The notes below the pieces were generated by a model. That model saw only the letters and a list, made by a program, of their open reading frames with translations. It searched no databases and was not told the DNA's origin. A DNA stretch of 30,639 nucleotides, taken from positions 1 through 30,639 of the forward strand of contig JAKORH010000408.1 of assembly GCA_029777935.1 (NCBI GenBank), given 5' to 3'. The DNA is from Pseudomonadota bacterium (lineage in GTDB: Bacteria > Pseudomonadota > Gammaproteobacteria > Burkholderiales > Burkholderiaceae). Shown here piece after piece: positions 15,726 to 23,013 of this stretch; the stretch's first letter is position 1; each line of letters opens with the position of its first letter. Both the position numbers and the translations under genes were made by a program.

Positions 15726-17513
15726 ATGGCCAGTCACTTGCGCGAACAGGCGTCTCAGCCCGCGGCGAGCGGGCTGGCGATCGCGGTCGTGCTGTCCTGC
15801 GTGCTGGTCGCAGCGTCGATCTGGATCGGCCTGCGGTACGTGACCGAGCGCGAGCGCTCCGAATGGCTCGCCGACACCAAGCGTGAGAACGCCAACCTGG
15901 TGCGCCTGCTCGAAGAGCACACGATCCGCACGCTCGCCTACGTCGACGGCGTGACTCTGCTGATCAAGGAGCGCTTCGAACGCGATGGCACGCGCCTGGA
16001 CCTGCCTGCATTCTTCCAGTCGCTGCAGGTGCCGAAATCGCTCGTGCGCAACGTGGTGATCACGGATGAGTCCGGCTTCGTCGTGCTCGGATCGCACGAG
16101 GCGCCACGCACGTACCTCGGCGACCGTGAGCACGTGCGCGCGCACGCGGGCCGCGACACCGGCACCCTGTTCATCGGCAAGCCGGTGCTGGCGCGGGTGA
16201 ACGGCAACTGGTCGATCGTCGTCACGCGCCGCGCCAACAAGCCCGACGGCGCCATGCTCGGTGTGGTGGGCATAGCGCTCGACCCGCTCTATTTTTCCAG
16301 TCTCTACAAGGACGTCAACCTCGGTCGCGACGGCGTCGTGGCGCTGGTCGGCACCGACGGTGTGATCCGCGCGCGGCTGCCGCTCGGCGAGCAGCAGGGC
16401 ATGGGCTCGGACATCAGCGGCTCGACGCTGTTCGAGAGCCTGAAGGAGGCGCCGGCCGGCACCTACATCGCGCGCTCCGCCGTCGACGGCATCCAGCGCG
16501 TCTTCGCCTACCACGCCGTGCGCGGCTACCCTCTGATCGTGGTCGTAGGCACGTCGGTGGAGGAGACGCTGGCGCCGGTTCGCGGGCAGCACCGCACCTA
16601 CCGGATCATGGCGGCGACGCTGACCGCGCTGCTCGCCGTGCTCGCGTACGCGCTGGTGCACCTGGTGCGCCGGCGCGACCGCGCCGAAGCGGCCGCGCGC
16701 CGCTATTTCGACGAACTGCACCGCAAGGCGAACGAACTCGAAACAGCGCGCGCCGAAGCCGAAGCCGGCTCGCGCGCGAAATCGCAGTTCCTCGCCACGA
16801 TGAGTCACGAGATTCGCACGCCGATGAACGGGATGATGGGCATGCTCGAACTGCTGCAGCGCTCGCCGCTCGACGCCGAGCAGAAGCAGTTCGCCAAGGT
16901 CGCGTACGACTCGGCGGCCGGGCTGCTGCGCGTGCTGAACGACGTGCTCGACTTCTCGCGCATGGAAGCGGGCCGGCTGACGCTTGAAAGCGCGCCGTTC
17001 GATCCGCGCGCGCCGGTGCGCGACGTGGCCGCCCTGTTCGGCGAAAGCGCGCGCGCCAAGGGCCTCACGCTGGACGTGCAGATCGCCGACGACGTACCCG
17101 ACGCCGTGCTTGGCGACGCCGGACGGGTGCGCCAGGTGCTGGCCAACCTGCTCAGCAACGCGCTGAAGTTCACCGCACGCGGGTCGGTCAACGTGGGGCT
17201 CGCGCGCGTGCCGCACGAGCCGCCCGACATCGCGCTGTGCCGTTTGCGCTTCGAGGTCGGCGACACCGGCATCGGCCTGAGCGCGGAGGAGCAGAAGCGC
17301 CTGTTCGAGCCGTTCACGCAGGCCGACGCCTCGACCACGCGGCGTTTCGGCGGCGCCGGCCTGGGGCTCGCCATCTGCAAGCACCTGGTCGAACTGATGG
17401 ACGGCGCGATCGGCGTCGACAGCGCGCGCGGCCGGGGTGCGACCTTCTGGTTCGAACTCACGCTGCAGAACGCGGGCGCGCCAGCACGAGTTGCGCCGGC
17501 GCCGGCGGCCTGA
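15726..17513 (+). CDS. Membrane sensor histidine kinase with double-CACHE-type periplasmic domain
   Basis: 595 residues. A membrane helix at ~16-38, a periplasmic sensor (~40-290) with the look of a dCACHE/PDC domain (VVITDESGFVVLGSH, GKPVLARVNGNWSIVVTRR, VALVGTDGVIRAR), a second membrane helix at ~293-314, a coiled linker, then the kinase core: H-box SHEIRTPMNG with His361, N-box NLLSNALKFT (474-483), G1 GDTGIG (512-517), F-box FEPFTQADAST and G2 GGAGLGLAI (542-550). There is no receiver or Hpt domain, although this H-box type is common in hybrid kinases. No response regulator is adjacent, so it is an orphan. ATG 15726 was chosen because GGGAG lies 7 bases upstream; ATG 15687 lacks a site. 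The ligand is probably a small organic molecule, by analogy with CACHE sensors. Confidence 0.9.
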   Translation: MASHLREQASQPAASGLAIAVVLSCVLVAASIWIGLRYVTERERSEWLADTKRENANLVRLLEEHTIRTLAYVDGVTLLIKERFERDGTRLDLPAFFQSLQVPKSLVRNVVITDESGFVVLGSHEAPRTYLGDREHVRAHAGRDTGTLFIGKPVLARVNGNWSIVVTRRANKPDGAMLGVVGIALDPLYFSSLYKDVNLGRDGVVALVGTDGVIRARLPLGEQQGMGSDISGSTLFESLKEAPAGTYIARSAVDGIQRVFAYHAVRGYPLIVVVGTSVEETLAPVRGQHRTYRIMAATLTALLAVLAYALVHLVRRRDRAEAAARRYFDELHRKANELETARAEAEAGSRAKSQFLATMSHEIRTPMNGMMGMLELLQRSPLDAEQKQFAKVAYDSAAGLLRVLNDVLDFSRMEAGRLTLESAPFDPRAPVRDVAALFGESARAKGLTLDVQIADDVPDAVLGDAGRVRQVLANLLSNALKFTARGSVNVGLARVPHEPPDIALCRLRFEVGDTGIGLSAEEQKRLFEPFTQADASTTRRFGGAGLGLAICKHLVELMDGAIGVDSARGRGATFWFELTLQNAGAPARVAPAPAA

Positions 17514-17546
17514 GCGAAGGCAGGACGCAGGCTCTAACATTCGCGC

Positions 17547-18128
17547 GTGTCCTCCGATGCCGCGCCGCTGCGTCCCGCCTCGACGCGGGATCTCTTCATC
17601 ACGTTCACGCTGCTGGCGCTGCAGGGCTTCGGCGGCGTACTCGCGATCGCGCAACGCGTGCTGTGCGAACAGAAGCGCTGGCTGACGCCGGCGCAATTCG
17701 TCGAGATGCTGGCGCTGGCGCAGGTGCTGCCCGGGCCGAACGTGTGCAACGTCGCGCTGATGGTCGGCGACCGTCACTTCGGCTGGCGCGGCGCGTTCGC
17801 CGCGCTCGCCGGCATGATGGCGGCGCCGCTGGTGGTCGTGCTGGGGTTGACCGCGCTGTACGTGCATTACGCTGCGAACCCCGCGGTCGCCGGCGCGCTG
17901 AAAGGCATGGGCGCGGTGTCGGCCGGGCTGATCGTCGGCACGGCGCTGCGGCTGGCGGCCGCAATGCGCACCAACCCGATGGGCGTGCCGGCCTGCCTCG
18001 CGTTTGCGGCGGCGGCGTTCGTGGCGGTGGCGCTGCTGCACTGGCCGCTGGTGTGGGTGCTGCTCGGGCTGGGCGTGGTCGCGTACGCGCTGGCGTGGGC
18101 CCGCATCGGGGCGAGGGCGCGCTCGTGA
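17547..18128 (+). CDS. Chromate transporter, first half of a split ChrA pair
   Basis: 193 residues, about five membrane helices, of the short (single-domain) CHR family. Visible motifs: LQGFGGVLAIAQRVL (residues ~23-37) and LALAQVLPGPNVCNVALMVG, the ChrA signature around the PGP turn. Short-chain CHR proteins are usually encoded in tandem and form a heterodimer equal to long ChrA, exporting chromate by proton-driven antiport. The start is GTG 17547. TAACAT at 17535-17540 lies 6 bases before it and no Shine-Dalgarno is seen, so this message could be leaderless. The stop overlaps the next start (GTGA). Confidence 0.88.
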   Translation: MSSDAAPLRPASTRDLFITFTLLALQGFGGVLAIAQRVLCEQKRWLTPAQFVEMLALAQVLPGPNVCNVALMVGDRHFGWRGAFAALAGMMAAPLVVVLGLTALYVHYAANPAVAGALKGMGAVSAGLIVGTALRLAAAMRTNPMGVPACLAFAAAAFVAVALLHWPLVWVLLGLGVVAYALAWARIGARARS

Positions 18129-18661
18129 CCGGCACGCTGTCGCTCGCCGTGCTGGCCTCGCTGTTCGGCCACTTCCTGCTGCTGTCGCTGCTGTCGATCG
18201 GCGGCGCGATCGTGGTCGCGCCCGACATGTACCGGGTGATGGTCACGCAGATGGGGCTGCTCGACGACGCGCAGTTCACCGCGTCGATCGCGATCGCGCA
18301 GGCCTCGCCGGGCCCGAACGTGCTGTTCGTCGCCGTGATGGGCTACCAGGCGGCGGGGTTGATCGGCGCCGCGGTCACGATGCTCGGCATCCTGCTGCCG
18401 TCGACCACGCTCGCATTCGTCGCCGCGCGCTGGGGCCACGCGCGGCGCGAGCAGCGCGCGGTGCGCGCGTTCAACGCCGGCATGGCGCCGATCGTGATCG
18501 CGCTGCTGGTGGCCACCGGCTGGATCCTGAGCGCGCAGACGCCGGGCTGGAAGCACCTGCTGCTGACGATCCCGGCGGCGCTGCTGGTGTGGCGCACGCG
18601 CATCCACCTGCTGTGGATGATCGCGGCCGGCGGGATCATCGGCGCGCTCGGCTGGGTCTGA
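18125..18661 (+). CDS. Chromate transporter, second half of a split ChrA pair
   Basis: 178 residues of the short CHR family, complementary to the preceding gene. The signature appears as LLSIGGAIVVAPDMYRVMV and IAIAQASPGPNVLFVAVMGY. In pairs the two proteins insert with opposite orientation. GTG 18125 overlaps the upstream stop by 4 bases and is the only start that keeps the first membrane helix intact. The 3' end overlaps the convergent EamA gene by 26 bases. Not all CHR proteins confer chromate resistance; no chrB regulator is present, so a housekeeping anion-transport role is also possible. Confidence 0.88.
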   Translation: MTGTLSLAVLASLFGHFLLLSLLSIGGAIVVAPDMYRVMVTQMGLLDDAQFTASIAIAQASPGPNVLFVAVMGYQAAGLIGAAVTMLGILLPSTTLAFVAARWGHARREQRAVRAFNAGMAPIVIALLVATGWILSAQTPGWKHLLLTIPAALLVWRTRIHLLWMIAAGGIIGALGWV

Positions 18662-19505
18662 CACCCGCCCATAGTCCGGCCACGATCAGCACGAGACCGA
18701 GCATCAGCCACGGTGTCATCGCCTCGCCGAGCAGCAGCGCGCCGAGCAGTGCCGCGGTCACGGGGCTGAGCGACAGGAAGATGGTCACGCGCGTGGGCTC
18801 CGCATGCCGCAGCGCCCACAGCCACAGGAAGTAGCCGACGCCGCTGCTGGCGCCGATGAACAGCACTGCGCCCCAGCCGGCGGCGGAGAAGTCCGGCACG
18901 CGCGCGAAGAATCCCTCGACGCCGGCGAGCAGCGCCAGAGCGACGACCGATGCGGCCATCGCGACGGCGCCGACCGCCGCCGTTGGATAGCGCTCCAGAT
19001 AAGGCCGATACAGCACGCTGCATAGCGCGCCGACGCCGGCGGCGCCAAGCACCGCGAGCGCGCCGACCCATTCGTCGCGGCTGGCGCCGGTCAGCAGCTT
19101 CTCGCCCAGCACGCAGGCCACGCCGGCGATCGTCAACAGGACGCCGGACAGCACCCGCAGCGACAGGCGCTCGCGCCCGAGGATCGCACCGAGCACCAGT
19201 GTGGCGAGCGGCATCGTCGCGAACAGCAGGCCGGCACGCGCCGACGAGATGAATTGCAAGCCGAAATTCATCAGCGCGATCAGCACTCCGAACTGCCCGA
19301 TCCCGAGCAGCGCGATCGGCGCGAGGTCGCGCCGCGCGAATCGCACGCCTGGCACGAACGGCGCCAGACAAGCGAGCGCGATCAGGTAGCGCAGCAGCGC
19401 GAGCGCCGCCGGAGTCGTCTCGCCGATCACGAAGCGCGTGGCAACGATCGCCGCGCCCACCTGCACGCCGACCGCGGCCGCGGCGAACAGCGGGGCGACG
19501 CGCAT
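18636..19505 (-). CDS. EamA/DMT family transporter
   Basis: 289 residues with ten predicted membrane helices arranged as two EamA repeats (repeat 1: ATRFVIGETTPAALALLRY, residues ~22-40; repeat 2 from ~145, ending VTIFLSLSPVTAALLGALLLGE). Members export metabolites such as amino acids or drugs. ATG 19505 shares its A with the stop of the upstream MarR-GNAT gene (TGATG), so the two are co-translated. That suggests the regulator/acetyltransferase and the exporter handle the same compound, for example by acetylating and expelling it; this is an inference. The 3' end overlaps the chromate transporter by 26 bases. Confidence 0.9.
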   Translation of the reverse strand: MRVAPLFAAAAVGVQVGAAIVATRFVIGETTPAALALLRYLIALACLAPFVPGVRFARRDLAPIALLGIGQFGVLIALMNFGLQFISSARAGLLFATMPLATLVLGAILGRERLSLRVLSGVLLTIAGVACVLGEKLLTGASRDEWVGALAVLGAAGVGALCSVLYRPYLERYPTAAVGAVAMAASVVALALLAGVEGFFARVPDFSAAGWGAVLFIGASSGVGYFLWLWALRHAEPTRVTIFLSLSPVTAALLGALLLGEAMTPWLMLGLVLIVAGLWAGVRPSRARR

Positions 19506-20437
19506 CAGCGCAGCGACAGGTCCCAGTACTGGCCGACGAGGTCGTGGCCGAAGCTGTGATGCTTCTCCTCGCGCACCAGGCGAAATCCGCAACGCTCGTA
19601 GATGCAGCGCGCCGCCACCAGTACGTCGTTGGTCCACAGCGTCAGCCGGTGGTAGCCCGCCGCGCGCGCGAAACGGATGCATTCGGCCACCAGCGCGCTG
19701 CCCAGCCCCGAGCCGCGCGCCGCCGGCTCCACCAGCAGCAGCCGCAGCTTCGCCAAGCGCCGGCTCTGCGCGACGCAGAACACCGATCCGAGCGGCACGC
19801 CGTCGCGCTCGGCGATCCAGCAGTGCTCGCGCTGCGGATCGAAATTGCGCAGGAACCTCGCCGCGATCTCCGCCACCAGCGCCTCGAACGTCTGGTCCCA
19901 GCCGTACTCCTCGTGGTAGAGGGCGCCGTGGCGCGACACCACCCAGCCGATGTCGCCGGCGCGATGCGGCCGCAGCAGGTACGGTGCGGTTCGCGCCGTC
20001 CGGTCGCCGAGCAACGACTCGACCGTGTCGAGCGCCTGCAGCAGCAGCCGCCGCTCGCCGGGCGCCAGCCGGACCAGTTGGGCCGCGACCTGGTCGCGCG
20101 CGCGTGCATCCAGCGGCGCGAACGCGCGCGTGCCGCGCTTCGTCAGCGCCAGCGGCCGGCGCCGGCGATCGGCGGGCGACACTTCGCGCGCGATCAGCGC
20201 GCGCCGCCGCAGGCCCGCCAGCAGACGACTGACGTAGCCGGCGTCGAGGTTCAGCGCGCGCGCCAGTTCCCCGGCGGTGGTGTCGCCGCGGTGCGCCAGT
20301 TCCCACAGCAGCCGCACCTCGGCGAGCGAGAACGGGCTGTCCAGCAGCCCCTCGCCCAGCACGCCGATCTTCTGCGTGTAGAAGCGGTTGAAGGCGCGCA
20401 CCCGCGCCACCTCGCGTTCGAGATCACGGTCGCCCAT
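19505..20437 (-). CDS. Fusion of MarR-type regulator and GNAT acetyltransferase
   Basis: 310 residues. Residues ~1-145 form a MarR winged helix: FSLAEVRLLWELAHRGDTTA, recognition helix around LDAGYVSRLLAGL (64-76), wing SPADRRRRPLALTKRG. Residues ~150-310 form a GNAT domain with the acetyl-CoA loop VEPAARGSGLGSALV (236-250) and the NDVLVAARCIYERCGFRLV ending. This two-domain layout is a known family in proteobacteria; substrates are mostly unknown. ATG 20437 lies 95 bases from the divergent rarD start. In that gap TTGACA (minus strand, within 20468-20474) and repeated ATTGCC/ATTGTC words could be its promoter and an operator for self-control. Confidence 0.93.
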   Translation of the reverse strand: MGDRDLEREVARVRAFNRFYTQKIGVLGEGLLDSPFSLAEVRLLWELAHRGDTTAGELARALNLDAGYVSRLLAGLRRRALIAREVSPADRRRRPLALTKRGTRAFAPLDARARDQVAAQLVRLAPGERRLLLQALDTVESLLGDRTARTAPYLLRPHRAGDIGWVVSRHGALYHEEYGWDQTFEALVAEIAARFLRNFDPQREHCWIAERDGVPLGSVFCVAQSRRLAKLRLLLVEPAARGSGLGSALVAECIRFARAAGYHRLTLWTNDVLVAARCIYERCGFRLVREEKHHSFGHDLVGQYWDLSLR

Positions 20438-20532
20438 GGGCGCCGACTTTCGCGCCGATCATTGCCATTGTCAACTATTCGATTGCCGCGACGGCGGTAG
20501 CGGATAATGCGCGTCATGCACGGGAGCATCCG
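20438..20532. promoter_or_regulatory. Divergent promoter region between MarR-GNAT and rarD
   Basis: A 95-base gap. Plus strand: GATAAT at 20503-20508 is a good -10 for rarD. Minus strand: a TTGACA lies near 20473-20468. ATTGCC, ATTGTC and ATTGCC occur close together at about 20461-20487 and could be bound by the MarR domain. No precise dyad was found. Confidence 0.4.
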
Positions 20533-21435
20533 GTGAAGCGCGGCATCCTGTACGCGCTCGGCGCCTACGCGCTGTGGGGCGTGGCGCCGCTGTACTTCAA
20601 GGCGCTCGCCGGCGTGCCGGCGCCGCAGATCCTGGCGCACCGGATGGTGTGGTCGCTCGCGGTGTGCGCGCTGCTGCTGGCGCTGCTGACGCGGTGGCAG
20701 TGGCTGCGCGACGTCGCCCGCGCGCCCGTCGTGCTGGCCGCGTTCGTCACCAGCGCGCTGCTGGTGACCGCGAACTGGGGCCTGTACATCTGGGCCATCA
20801 CGGCCGACCACGTGATCGACGCCAGCCTCGGCTATTACATCAATCCGCTGGTGAACGTGCTGATCGGCGCATTCGTGCTGCACGAGCGGTTGCGCCGCCC
20901 GCAGTGGACCGCGGCGGCGATCGCCGCCGCCGGCGTGGCATGGCTGACCTGGAACGCGGGCCAGCTGCCCTGGATCGGCCTCGCTCTGGCGTTGACCTGG
21001 GGTGCCTACGGGCTGATCCGCAAGACCGCCCCGCTCGGCGCGATCGAGGGCCTCGCGCTGGAGACCGCGCTGCTGTTCCCGTTCGCGCTCGCCTACCTCT
21101 TCGGCACGACCGCGCAGGGCGAAAGCGCGTTCGCCCTCGGCACGGACGTCACGCGCTGGCTGCTCGTCGCGGCCGGACCGGTGACCGCCACACCGCTGCT
21201 GCTGTTCACCGCTGCTGCGCGGCGCATGGCGTTCGCGCACCTGGGCATCCTGCAGTACATCTCGCCGACGCTGCAGCTCGCGCTCGGCGTGTGGGCGTTT
21301 CACGAACCGTTCCCGGCGTCGAAGCTCGCCGGCTATGCGCTGATCTGGATCGCGCTGGCGATCTTCGCGCTCGAAGGGCTGTGGCAATGGCACCGGTCGT
21401 TGCACGGGGCATACGTGCCGGATCACCGCGGTTGA
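20533..21435 (+). CDS. rarD: RarD-type EamA family permease
   Basis: 300 residues, ten membrane helices, RarD subfamily of the drug/metabolite transporters. Hallmarks: GAYALWGVAPLYFK (residues 10-23), the HRMVWS motif (36-41), NWGLYIWAI (72-80), GYYINPLVNV (96-105) and ILQYISPTLQ (250-259). E. coli RarD is linked to chloramphenicol sensitivity only by name; the substrate is unsettled. The start is GTG 20533 with GGGAG 8 bases before it, which places the first helix directly at residue 5. Confidence 0.92.
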   Translation: MKRGILYALGAYALWGVAPLYFKALAGVPAPQILAHRMVWSLAVCALLLALLTRWQWLRDVARAPVVLAAFVTSALLVTANWGLYIWAITADHVIDASLGYYINPLVNVLIGAFVLHERLRRPQWTAAAIAAAGVAWLTWNAGQLPWIGLALALTWGAYGLIRKTAPLGAIEGLALETALLFPFALAYLFGTTAQGESAFALGTDVTRWLLVAAGPVTATPLLLFTAAARRMAFAHLGILQYISPTLQLALGVWAFHEPFPASKLAGYALIWIALAIFALEGLWQWHRSLHGAYVPDHRG

Positions 21436-21683
21436 CGCGCGCCGCGCCGCGCGCGATGCTTCGCGTCCCGCTCGCACAGCGCCATTCACACGGGGGGCGC
21501 CATGGATAACCGAGAGCTTGTCACCTAGTCGGCCGCACCTGCGCTGACCCGGTTCGTTCGCATCCGCCGCCTCGCGCGGCCGACATTTCCCCGCTGTTGA
21601 TCCTGTGCGGTTCACGCCGCACGGCCCGGCTGCGCGCGCCCGCCGCGCGCGACCCTTTCAACCCTGGAAAGAGTCCGAACGAA

Positions 21684-22748
21684 ATGAACGAGATTCCCTT
21701 TGATCGGTTGCGGCCGATCGGTTTCAATCCGGCCATGGCGCAGCGCCTCGCCGCGCTCGGCGTCGATGGCGTCCCGATGCGCGTGACGGAAGTTCAGCGC
21801 GAATCGGTGCGGCTGCATGACGGCAGCGACGAACATCCGGCGCGGTTGGCGCCGGGTCTGCGGCGCACGGCGGCGACCGAGGACGCTCAACTGGCCACGG
21901 GCGACTGGATCGTCGCCCGACGCGACGCGCACGGCGCCTGGTGGGTGCATGCGCGCGCCGAACCATTGACATCGCTCGCGCGGCGCCACGACGACGGCAC
22001 GCCGCAGGCGCTGGTCAGCAACGTCGATACCGCGTTGCTGCTGATGGGGCTTGACGGCGACTTCAACCCGCGCCGCATCGAGCGCTACCTGACGCTGGTG
22101 CAGGCCGCGGGTGTGCAGCCGGTCGTGGTGCTGACCAAGCGCGACCTCGCGGCGGCTGCCGCCGCGTCGCAGGAGGCGCTGCGCGAGCGACTGCCGCGGG
22201 CGGTTGCGCTGCACGCGCTCGATGCGCGCGACTCCGCGGCTCGCGACGAACTGAGTTCTTACCTCGGCACCGGCCGGACCGTGGTGCTGCTCGGCTCGTC
22301 CGGCGCAGGCAAGTCGACGCTGACCAACACGCTGCTCGGCGCAGCGCTACGGGCCACCGGCAACGTGCGGGCCGACGACAGCCGCGGCCGGCATACGACG
22401 CGCGCGCGCACGCTGCTGCCGATCGCCGGCGGCGCCTGCCTGATCGATACGCCGGGGCTGCGCGGACTGAGGCTCGACGTCGACGGCGCGTCGATCGACG
22501 CGACCTTCGCCGACATCGCGCAGGCTGCCGCCGGGTGCCGCTTCCGCGACTGCACGCACGGCGAAGAGCCCGGCTGCGCGGTGCGCGAACTGATCGCACC
22601 CGATCGGCTGAAGAACTATCTGAAGCTGCAGCGCGAAGCGCGGCGCGGCGCGGCGACGTTCCTCGAGCGGCGCGAGCAGCGCGCGCTGTGGAAGATGCGC
22701 TCGCGCGTGGCGAAGGCGCGGATGAACGCGAAGCGCGGGCGGGAGTAA
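21684..22748 (+). CDS. rsgA: Ribosome small-subunit-dependent GTPase A, divergent type
   Basis: A 354-residue circularly permuted GTPase that helps the final maturation of the 30S subunit. Order of motifs confirms the permutation: OB-fold (~30-105), G4 TKRD (151-154), G1 GSSGAGKST (204-212), G3 DTPG (255-258), then the zinc knuckle Cys285, Cys290, His292, Cys298 in CRFRDCTH..EPGC, and a basic C-terminal tail. The N-terminal FDRLRPIGFNPAMAQRL and the ALVSNVDTALLLMGLD segment belong to a divergent RsgA branch that in many proteobacteria coexists with a canonical copy; a second copy elsewhere in the genome is therefore likely. ATG 21684 has GGAAAGAG upstream. The 248-base gap before it contains an 8-codon mini-ORF at 21502-21528 with a G-rich site. 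Confidence 0.93.
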   Translation: MNEIPFDRLRPIGFNPAMAQRLAALGVDGVPMRVTEVQRESVRLHDGSDEHPARLAPGLRRTAATEDAQLATGDWIVARRDAHGAWWVHARAEPLTSLARRHDDGTPQALVSNVDTALLLMGLDGDFNPRRIERYLTLVQAAGVQPVVVLTKRDLAAAAAASQEALRERLPRAVALHALDARDSAARDELSSYLGTGRTVVLLGSSGAGKSTLTNTLLGAALRATGNVRADDSRGRHTTRARTLLPIAGGACLIDTPGLRGLRLDVDGASIDATFADIAQAAAGCRFRDCTHGEEPGCAVRELIAPDRLKNYLKLQREARRGAATFLERREQRALWKMRSRVAKARMNAKRGRE

Positions 22749-22775
22749 AAAAAAGCCGCGCGGGGTGCACGCGGC
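22747..22775 (-). terminator. Intrinsic terminator facing the minus strand
   Basis: On the minus strand the sequence reads GCCGCGT, a 7-base loop, GCGCGGC and then eight T. It abuts the rsgA stop (22746-22748). In the plus direction the A-run precedes the hairpin and no T-run follows, so it works only for minus-strand transcription. No minus-strand gene lies directly upstream of it. Confidence 0.65.
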
Positions 22776-22777
22776 GA

Positions 22778-22933
22778 GGTCGGGGAGAACACAGATGAAG
22801 ATGGTTGCAGACGATCCGCGGGGGTCCCCGGGGCCGGGCTTGGAGGACGGAGCCCCGGCGGCCACTGCGGATTCGTCTGCAGGGCTTCAAGGTAGCTCCG
22901 CGCTCCACGCCTGTCTGTCATGCGTGCGTATTA
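22778..22933 (-). ncRNA. Candidate structured non-coding RNA
   Basis: Between rsgA and the aminopeptidase gene the minus strand can fold into a long rod: TGCAGACGA-A-TCCGC (about 22881-22867) pairs with GCGGA-TCGTCTGCA (22820-22807), with one bulged A. Inside lies a second GC-rich pairing (GCCGGG-GCT with AGC-CCGGC) and outside TGAAG/CTTCA and ACAGA/TCTGT can pair. The rod is followed by the minus-strand terminator at 22747-22775. TAATAC (22933-22928 on the minus strand) would place a start near 22920 and a transcript of about 170 bases, though no -35 is seen. Size and shape recall 6S-like RNAs, but I recognise no conserved 6S sequence. The rod could also act in the plus-strand message as an rsgA 3' structure. 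Confidence 0.4.
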
Positions 22934-23013
22934 AGCCGGCCGGAACCGGCGTCCGGCGCATGCGCGCCGCAGCGTAGACTGCGCAGCCACTCGGAATTTC
23001 CTGTCTCGCATCG

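Noticed and set aside
14775..18041. Minus-strand open frame of over 1000 codons spanning the kinase and chromate transporter genes
   Set aside because: Only its last 254 codons (the ceramidase-like protein) show recognisable domains. The rest is an Arg/His/Ala-rich shadow antisense to clear plus-strand genes, caused by high GC.
22616..22921. Minus-strand 101-codon frame across the candidate ncRNA, considered as a coding explanation for the terminator
   Set aside because: It reads through the terminator hairpin and into rsgA antisense, and the peptide is Pro/Arg-rich without a ribosome site.
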